Shown: positions 57,194 through 64,000 of the stretch, piece after piece | Layout: the number at the start of each line of letters is the position of its first letter | Position numbering within the stretch: the stretch's first letter is position 1 | Source of the DNA: Gigaspora rosea | Lineage: Eukaryota; Glomeromycota; Glomeromycetes; Diversisporales; Gigasporaceae | Reading direction: 5' to 3' | Assembly: GCA_003550325.1 (NCBI GenBank) | Contig: QKWP01002100.1 | Coordinates: 1-64,000, forward strand | DNA: 64,000 nucleotides | The notes under the pieces: generated by a model | Told to the model about the DNA's origin: nothing | Seen by the model: only the letters and a program-made list of their open reading frames with translations | Database searches by the model: none | Made by a program: the position numbers and the translations under genes

Positions 57194-58098
57194 GGGGAAT
57201 TTACAAATAAGGGCCAGAAACTGAAAATAATTACAAATAAGGGCCCAAAATGAAATAATTACGGATAGAGGCCTGATATTTGAAAATTATTACAAATAAA
57301 GGTCCAAATCTATGGTTAGCTGCAAAAATCGATCTAAACATAATAGCAATTGCCTCTGTGATTAAAGATATTTTGGTTATTGTTGTATTGAATTTAAAGA
57401 ACAATTGCTATATCAAATTGACATACAAATTTTTTATACCAGTAATATATTTTTATACAAGTCTAATTACATAACTATAAGCGCAGATTTTTTTATTTCG
57501 TAATTAGAACATTAGAAATAATGTACATTCTAGTTTTTATTTCTGTCTTTGATTGTATGTATGTGAATTTTATCTTTCCTATTATGCCTACTACAAGTAA
57601 CCTGGTTTTTGGTGGGTTCTCCATGACTAAATAAATGAGTTTTTGTAGCTGTCCTTCCTTTTACCTAGGGTTGTTAATGGAGTACTCCAGACACTAATAA
57701 AACATATAACCCACTTCTGGAGTGCTCCGGAGTGGGTTATATGTTTTATTATTGACTGGAGTGCTCCATTAACAACCCTACTTTTATCTGATTATAGCGA
57801 AATTTTATCATCAAAACTTGCATTTGACACAATATTGATTATAAGTGGATTTTTTAAAAAATATGTGAACACCAACCGGCATCCCTTGAAATAAAGAGTT
57901 TAAAAATAAAAGTAAATTTTTTTATTGCGCATTCAAATTACTAATTGATTATTATTCGAGTTATTGAACCATGGGACTTAAGCCACGGATCTTTAAGAGC
58001 AAAATTATAATTTTCAAATATCGGACCTCTAATTTCATTTTGGGCCTTTGGCCCTTATTTGTAATTATTTCATTTTGGGCCTTTATTTGTAAATTCCC
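57194..58098. mobile_element. 905-bp hAT-like element, 8-bp duplication TAAAATTT
   Basis: TAAAATTT lies at 57186-57193 and 58099-58106. The ends GGGGAATTTACAAATAAGGG and inverse (GTAAATTCCC at 58098) continue as repeated AATTACAAATAAGGGCC and GGTCCGATATTTGAAAAT words, so TIR plus subterminal repeats are about 130 bp. No transposase inside. Confidence 0.88.
57668..57778. mobile_element. 111-bp palindromic MITE nested in the 905-bp element
   Basis: GGGTTGTTAATGGAGTACTC and inverse (CATTAACAACCC) make almost the whole element a hairpin, with GGAGTGGGTTATATGTTTTA at the inner arm. TA flanks both sides (57666-57667, 57779-57780). Confidence 0.9.
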
Positions 58099-58106
58099 TA
58101 AAATTT

Positions 58107-59612
58107 TCTTGGAATCTACGGATTTTATTATATGCATAAATGTCACATTATTTTTTTGAATTTTTATTATGTTTACAAAATAAACTTTTCCGCATATTGA
58201 AACAAAATTGAATTTTAATCACTGACCATAGCACGTATGTACTATACGTATGTTAACAGTTAATATCAGATGCGTATTACGTCTGCCTCCAACCTAAAAA
58301 TTTGCTAAAAAAAATTTCGCCGTTAGACTAAGGTTAGAATTTGCTATAAAAAGATCTTTACTGCAGTATTACCAAATTTCACAAGGAACACTTTTTTATT
58401 AATGCGCAGAAGGTAGTTTTATAGGAACGATTTCTCGGATCGTTTTGTTGGCAAGTATACACTGTTACATGAAAACATAATACATATTATTATAAATTAA
58501 CTTGCACGATAGATTGATATCGATAACGTTATTTGTCATAAATTTTGCATTTTTGTTTTTTTTTAATATGCTTTTTTCAAGTAACTGTTACACTTTCAGA
58601 GCATTAAGGTAAATATATATGTATATCAAATTGGCAATTATATAGCAGATATTAATTAACATTAACTTTTTTTATTGTACGCATCCTGGAGCTCGATCTT
58701 TAATTTTTTATAAAGCAAATTTAAGATGATAAGCGGATGTCAACAATTTTTGTGCAAATTTAGAGATTACAAAGAAATACAGAACTATGAATAATACTTT
58801 TTTGTGTCACCATAATTATCGGAAATAAGAAAATTTTTTACCTTAAACTTTAATTAATAATACATCAAATTAAGATTAGACAAATAAACAAATTTTCGGA
58901 AGACGAACTAATAATTTCCTAGTTTTAGTTCAATTTGCAATTTAAGCATTGGTTTAAATGTACCATATTAATTTAAAAGAAATAATAATGTACAACAAGA
59001 GAATTGACCCGGGTGACTTGTGGGTGGGTCGGGTAACCGGTCAAGTTATAGCCACCCGGGTTCTGATAACAACAAAAAATTCAGGCAAAATTTAGATTAA
59101 ATTTAATAAATTTTAAATAAATTTTAGTTTAACAAATTTTAGATAAATTTGAAAAAGTTTCATTCTTTTTTGTGTTAAATGCAACATTGTAGAATTTTCA
59201 GTAAATCAGTATTTAAGTTTTGCTGATTGTTTTGAAGAATATTTGATCAAATATAAAAATGATTAGGGATTAAATCGCACTAAGTCACAAATACTGGTAT
59301 CAAAGGTAAAGTTATAGATTAAAATTGTGCAGGAGTATTATACGTATCACAGTTAAATCACAAGATCAGGTGTAATTTAAATTCAAAAACATACAAGCTT
59401 AGAGTCGAGGCTAGAGGTCGATAGTCTAAAATTTTGAAAAGGTGATTTCGTATATGACATTTTGAGTTATAAACGATTTTTAAGAAAGAAAAGATCGTTA
59501 CACCTGATCTTGATCCTGAGCAATACCTTTTCATTATATATATGTGAAAAGCATTAGGTATTAATTAATTTTTATATAATATAAAATATTTATTTATACT
59601 GTAATATAAATT
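58107..59612. other. Gene-free stretch
   Basis: A/T-rich. A short GC patch near 59005-59065 (GACCCGGGTG..CCACCCGGGT) is a small inverted repeat. No gene supported. Confidence 0.45.
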
Positions 59613-59614
59613 AT

Positions 59615-60125
59615 CTTCTACCCTGGATTCCTTACAATGAATTTAAAAATATTAAAGAGATAGGTAAAAGTGGATTTGCAACTGTATATTATGCTAGATA
59701 GGATGATAAAAGTCAAAATGGAAATAGACACATTGCGCTTAAATTACTTTATAAATCAAATAATTATTATGAAGAATTTATAAGAAAGGTAATCTTTATT
59801 TATTTTTTTGTGATTTGAAAATATATTTCATTTTAATAATAAGCCAAAAGCATATTGTATATCGGAATTAAAGATCCAACATTTTGAAAATGCAATGGTA
59901 TATATCAATAGATAGAGTTTCTAAAGATTATATTCTTGTCGTGGAATATGCTCCAAAAGGTTGTTTGTGCCAAAATCTACATAGTATAGCACAAATGAAT
60001 TTGGAAAGATAAATTACAATAGATCTTAAGACAACGCATTCTCATAACCTTATTCATCAAAATTTACATAGTAGAAATATACTACTATTTAGTTTAAAAA
60101 GCACATACATTGCAGATTTAAACTT
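59615..60125 (+). pseudogene. Protein kinase, broken and truncated
   Basis: PWIPYNEFKNIKEIGKSGFA then TVYYAR (glycine loop mostly kept), a stop, HIALKLLYKS (the VAIK lysine) and EEFIRK, then a GTAATC donor and an intron. The second exon is frame-broken: SKDYILVVEYAPKGCL (hinge), then NLIHQNLHSRNILL, where the catalytic HRD reads HQN, and IADLN where DLG or DFG is expected. Same Rhizophagus-type kinase family as the fragments at 39.9-48 kb, but a different lineage with glycines kept. It ends where the element end at 60132 begins. Confidence 0.8.
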
Positions 60126-60131
60126 TCAATA

Positions 60132-60245
60132 ATGCTATACAAATTTATATAATTGGTTTTTCATATCCCGGCTAGTAAAGTGGTGTTTGGAAAATTTTTT
60201 AACATAGCTAACCAATAGAAATTCTCCGGTTGATAATAATCATGT
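60132..60245. mobile_element. End fragment of the gene-capturing element family
   Basis: CTATACAAATTTATATAATT followed by GGTTTTTCATATCCCG, AGTAAAGTGG and TAACCAATAGAAATT matches the end of copy B at 45899-46000. It breaks the kinase pseudogene. The other end is not identified; a similar end in the same orientation starts at 61755. Confidence 0.65.
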
Positions 60246-60530
60246 GACAAAGCAACAGTAATACATCGATTGATTGGAAACATTATCAAAATATAGCGAT
60301 TAATTAATTACTCATAAGAGCATGCTGTTCTTTGAAGTTTTTTATTGTAAAATACTGGTTTTCTTATATAAATTTTCTGCATGATTATGTTTATTGATTC
60401 CCCATCATTCAAGAATTGACATGAAATATTTGCGAATCCAAGAATAACATGTTATATTTTGAAATTGGTATCGGCATGAATTTTACCAATGTGTAAATAT
60501 TAAATAATTTTTTAAAAATATATATAGATA

Positions 60531-60782
60531 ACACTTCATAGACATCCCAATTCACCGACAAAATTATTCACCGACAAGTTCATTTTACCGACAGTTCATT
60601 TCACCGAAGCTCCAAGTTTATTTCTATAAAGCGCACTAACTTTAACCCTAATTCTACCCTGACCCTAACAACAATGAACAGAATTACTTTGTCAATGAAA
60701 TGAGCTTCGGTGAAATAAACTGTTGGTAAAATGAACTTGTCGGTGAATAATTTGTGGTGAAATGGCATGTCTGTGAAGTGAT
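60531..60782. mobile_element. 252-bp foldback of TTCACCGACA repeats
   Basis: Each arm is a chain of TTCACCGACA-like units (CACCGACAAAATTATTCACC, ACAAGTTCATTTTACCGACA, then TTTCACCGAAGCTC), mirrored on the right (GAGCTTCGGTGAAATAAAC and onward). The core reads TTTAACCCTAATTCTACCCT. Confidence 0.85.
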
Positions 60783-61177
60783 TGTCGGTGAAATGATTGC
60801 AAGCATTATTGTTATTATATAAATATTAAAATGCTTTGTTAAAAAAATATATATCGCATTTTAGAATGAAACATCGTCATTATTATAAAGCGTAATAATA
60901 ATGACATATTGAACACATTTATACGAAAAATTAAAGCAAATTCTGTTTTTTTTTTTTTTTTTTTTGAAAAAAAAAATTTCAACATAAATAGCTATTATAG
61001 GCTATTGTTATTTATTCTTGTATCTTGCATTGGCCACGCAAAACACAGCCACATCTTCTTGAACATTTTGAATTATTTTTTCGGCAAGTGCATGGTTTTG
61101 TTTCACTAGTTTTCGGCAATGACAGTTATAAGTTATAAAAAAAAAAATCTATTAATGCTAATAAAAAAAAATTAAAT

Positions 61178-61513
61178 TTAATATCGATAACAACAAAATG
61201 CCTGATGCATAGCACAGATCACTTCATAAAAATTCTCTATTTGGTAAACTTGTGTTCCCAAATTATTTTCATCCCGTTTAAGTAAATGAAATTCTTCTGT
61301 CATACAGATACGAAGTATCTTAAAAGTATTAGTAATCCAGTATTTTAGCTTTGAATCATGCTGAAGGCTTGGATTTTTTAAACATTCACCATAGCGATTA
61401 ATACCCATTAAGTTTCGATTAATCTTTCTTTGGTTGACATGCTTTTCTGATATTCTATCGAAGGATTTACGAGAGAAAACTATATGTTTGAGGCTCCATA
61501 ATATCAATAACAA
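61178..61513 (-). pseudogene. Possible integrase-like fragment
   Basis: An open frame with NRYGECLKNPSLQHDSKLKY, WITNTFKIL, EEFHLLKRDE and VYQIENFYEVICAMHQA. The last part resembles the region before the zinc-binding HHCC finger of integrase-type transposases (Ginger or retroelement derived), where a His-rich segment should follow, but the frame ends there. Recognition is weak. Confidence 0.3.
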
Positions 61514-61754
61514 AAAGAAAATTTATGAAAGTAATGATATGATCATTATTTAACGAACTTTCAATTAATAATTTATTTAATTTTTTACTGATACTTTATT
61601 GACGCATTATTAAACATAAAACTTATTTAATAAGTCTGATCAATAACTGTAAAAATCAGGAAATAACACGGAATCAATCATCAACGCATAACTTAATATA
61701 TGGGAGCGATATAGGGTAAATTAGTGGTAAATTCTATAAATTCCATTAGAGTTA

Positions 61755-61830
61755 GGCCATACAAATTTAATTATTTGGTTTTTATAACATGAAACTTTTA
61801 AATAGACCCGGCCGGCCAATTTTTTCATAT
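61755..61830. repeat. End fragment of the GGCCATACAAATTTA family
   Basis: TTA then GGCCATACAAATTTAATTAT and TTGGTTTTTATAACATG. Only this end is seen. Confidence 0.5.
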
Positions 61831-62049
61831 ATAAAATTTTATAAAAATAAAAATCTTTTTAAATTCCAAATTTGACCCGTTGCGCTTTGCAAAAAGATAT
61901 GACCTCTGCAGATCACAATGTCATGCAAAAATCGAAGATTTTATAGATTTTTGAGATTTTAAGAATTAAAGCCTTCATCATTAAAAAATTACTGGATCAC
62001 ATTTTTTGCAAAGCACTATAATTAATTTTACATTACCTTGTAAAAATTT

Positions 62050-62275
62050 TAATAAATCTATTATCTAAAATTAGGGTCCGTATTGGGCCGGGTATCTCCA
62101 AGCCCAAACCCAAAATTTTACAAACCCAAAATTCAAGTTCGGCCCGATAAAAAGTTCCGGGTTCAGGTCGGGCCGGGCCTGATTATTTTGTAAACCCAGC
62201 CCAACCTTGCCCAAATTTATTACGGGTTTGAAAATTTAAGCCCAAAACCCGGTAACCCGATTACAGCTAAATTCT
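62050..62275. repeat. Degenerate GGGCCGGGC / AAGCCCAAACCC repeats
   Basis: Short inverted GC-rich words (TTGGGCCGGGTATC, TCGGGCCGGGCC, AAACCCAGCCCAACC, AACCCGGTAACCCG) spread over 220 bp and may form a hairpin. Not coding. Confidence 0.55.
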
Positions 62276-62406
62276 GAATTGGGCAGATTCCAATCTGGGG
62301 CACGATACATCTGTTCCTTTTCATAAGTAATATAGATTTGAAATTTATATATACATAAATTATTGGACCGGGTCGGCTCGATTCTAACTAGTAACGTCAA
62401 TTTACT

Positions 62407-62525
62407 GACTTTTGGAATTCTTGAACAGGGTACCCAGTTTGAGAATTAGAAGGGTGGGGTTAGAATTAGCATATTGGTTTAATAATAGTTTTTAAACTGG
62501 GTACCCTGTTTAAGAATTCCAAAGT
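62407..62525. mobile_element. 119-bp foldback MITE
   Basis: GACTTTTGGAATTCTTGAAC, AGGGTACCCAGTTT and inverse (AAACTGGGTACCCTGTTTAA, GAATTCCAAAGTC) are 33-34-nt arms. The core contains GAAGGGTGGGGTTAGAATTAG. Confidence 0.88.
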
Positions 62526-62651
62526 CGGGTAGCTTGATTTTGAAGTCAGGACAGCCAGACTTCTCCAATCCGGAATACAACAGATCGGAATGGATAATAC
62601 ACTTTTATGTTAGCATAATGTTCCTTTTATTTTAAAGCAAATAGATTTGCA

Positions 62652-62936
62652 TCAAAAATAAAACAGAGCTGTCCAAGACTCTGCTAAAAAGGGCAAAATA
62701 GGGTAAACTTGCTCCATTATTTCGTTATAATATTTATGGTATAATTGAATCAAGACTTTAATTAAATCAGTAATTAGTCTATGATGAACAGCTAATTGAA
62801 AAGTGACAAACAAATTCGGTATGTAGATTATGTAAAACCTCTCATATTTCTTTAACTTTCTTTGTTTATTTTCAACTTGGTAATCTCCTGCTTCTAATTT
62901 GCAAATACTTTCTAAAGCACAAAAATAACAAAGCAT
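62652..62936 (-). CDS. Unrecognised 94-residue open frame
   Basis: The frame encodes a helical, mixed-charge peptide (ENKQRKLKKYERFYI, VTFQLAVHHRLITDLIKVLI, IMEQVYPILPFLAESW) with no family I know. It lies downstream of the broken hAT transposase on the same strand and may be an exon of something larger or chance. Confidence 0.2.
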   Translation of the reverse strand: MLCYFCALESICKLEAGDYQVENKQRKLKKYERFYIIYIPNLFVTFQLAVHHRLITDLIKVLIQLYHKYYNEIMEQVYPILPFLAESWTALFYF

Positions 62937-63059
62937 TCTGCAGTTTCACTAATTAGGCAGATTTTTTTATCCCGAAGCAAAAGTACCGGCAAAAAAAACC
63001 TGGTAAAATATATATATATATATGGCAAAAAATGCCAAAAAAAGACTAAAGGAAAAACA

Positions 63060-64000
63060 ATTACAGGTTTAATTCCTGCCCATTCATCTATACCATTTGA
63101 CCAATCTTGACTGCATATTAGCATCTCAGCTAATTCTGGAGTAAGATTCGACCAATAATCATTTATAATTCTTCTGGCTGTACTAAATACCTGAATTTAA
63201 AATTTATAATAGTTTGTTATTGAAAATATAGACAGCAAAATTGAACTTTAAAGTACAGATTCAGATGCCACAGATGTCAACGGAATCGCGAAGATATCTT
63301 GAGCCATTAAAGACACGATGAGATATTTTGGTGCATTTGTTTTTCACCAAGCTAAGACATCAAATATCCCTGAGCGAGGACGAGGAAAAAGTGGATCAGC
63401 AAGATATTGCTCAAGTTCATTTAAATTTGCTTTAGTATTAGCTTCATTATCAAGAAAGGCATAAAAGTCTTGCATTTCTTCATCCTGAAAATTTGAAGAA
63501 TTATCTAACGCTACAGTATCATCAGCTGCATACTGTCTATAAGTTGAATTAAAGATAATCATAACTCTATAATAGTAAATAATTAATGAAAGTTAACATC
63601 CGACATATATTTAAATTATTATGTGATTTTGTGAACATGTCCACGAAATGATATGATATTTCGAATATTTGCTTAATTTTTTTGATTAGACTAGTGATAC
63701 GGTAGAATCGTCCTAATGAATTTTTGAATTTACTACATCACTAGATTAGACTCAAAAAAAATAATACTTACTTTGATTTAATTAAAGCTAACTTTTCTTC
63801 GACTTCAATACATGAAAGGTTCATTTTATAATTATACATGTAGGTTAAAAATGCCATCTTGTAACGAGATCTAGTATCGAGGCAATGCAGTGCATTTCTA
63901 CTGTATTCACCCAGTACTTATTAAATTTGTTTTGCATTGGGTTTACCATTTGAAAAAGAAAGGAATCAATATTAGCAGCATTTTGTTCAAGGTGCACTCT
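63060..64000 (-). pseudogene. hAT transposase C-terminal part, broken; runs off the edge
   Basis: On minus from the edge: NAANIDSFLFQMVNPMQNKF and NKYW, IASILDTRSRYKMAFLTY (hAT DPRYK-type region); then after an intron EMQDFYAFLD, NELEQYLADPLFPRPRS and IFDVLAW followed by a stop where WWK is expected (TGG to TGA near 63341); then LMAQDIFAIPLTSVASESVL, another stop or intron, ARRIINDYWSNLTPELAEM and LICSQDWSNG. This is the standard hAT dimerisation order. Introns are likely at about 63770-63580 and 63245-63195. It is a different lineage from the transposase at 10.9-13.6 kb. Confidence 0.82.
63683..63752. repeat. 70-bp foldback in the hAT intron
   Basis: GATTAGACTAGTGATACGGT and its near-inverse (CTACATCACTAGATTAGACTC) flank TTTTTGAATTTA. 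It lies within a probable intron of the hAT pseudogene. Confidence 0.6.

Noticed and set aside
57280-58159. Open frames at both ends of the 905-bp element
   Set aside because: They are mirror readings of its inverted repeats, not genes.
1-64000. CRISPR array, bacterial operons, rRNA genes
   Set aside because: No regularly spaced direct repeats with unique spacers, no rRNA-like conserved stretch; introns and poly(A) elements show a eukaryote.

Overview
The window looks like nuclear DNA of a filamentous fungus, most likely an arbuscular mycorrhizal fungus of the Rhizophagus (Glomeromycotina) type. The reasons are strong A/T richness, short GT-AG introns of 72-84 nt, a BTB-BACK-TLDc gene and fragments of the Cys-motif plus kinase family (both families hugely expanded in Rhizophagus), and very dense nested transposons. 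The organism call is inference from gene families and composition, not from a marker gene.

Only three genes look intact. (1) 2404-4593, minus: a two-exon, 701-residue protein whose C-terminus resembles the fungal Bni4 family of protein phosphatase 1 (PP1) targeting subunits. (2) 32380-33672, plus: a five-exon, 320-residue PQ-loop membrane protein. (3) 53806-55266, plus: a two-exon, 462-residue BTB-BACK-TLDc protein. They share no operon-like context.

Nearly everything else is mobile-element sequence. 0.7-1.4 kb holds four imperfect palindromes. 6.05-7.9 kb is a TIR element split by a 1.1-kb LINE fragment with a 16-bp target duplication. 8.85-17.13 kb is an 8.3-kb hAT-bearing element with long inverted ends, an amplified palindromic right arm, a decayed transposase, an internal diverged tandem array and several younger nested insertions. 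17.4-18.4 kb is a retro-insertion with a 17-bp duplication. 19.64-27.36 kb is a 7.7-kb, full-structure but broken APE/RT LINE on the minus strand with a 16-bp duplication. 28-31 kb and 34-38.3 kb hold MITEs, a LINE remnant, and a 2.6-kb TIR element that contains a gene fragment and a tRNA-derived SINE.

The most unusual locus is 38.88-49.07 kb. Two copies of a ~2.7-kb TIR element lie in opposite orientation. Each carries an exon of a Rab5-like GTPase plus three tandem fragments of a Rhizophagus-type kinase whose glycine-rich loop has lost its glycines in the modules that reach it. The rest, 49-64 kb, holds MITEs of several superfamilies, a 46-bp-arm hairpin, a kinase pseudogene, a possible integrase-like fragment and part of a second hAT transposase running off the right edge.

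A recurring pattern is that several foldback elements with unrelated ends carry a short degenerate telomere-like core (CTAACCC or TTAGGG).
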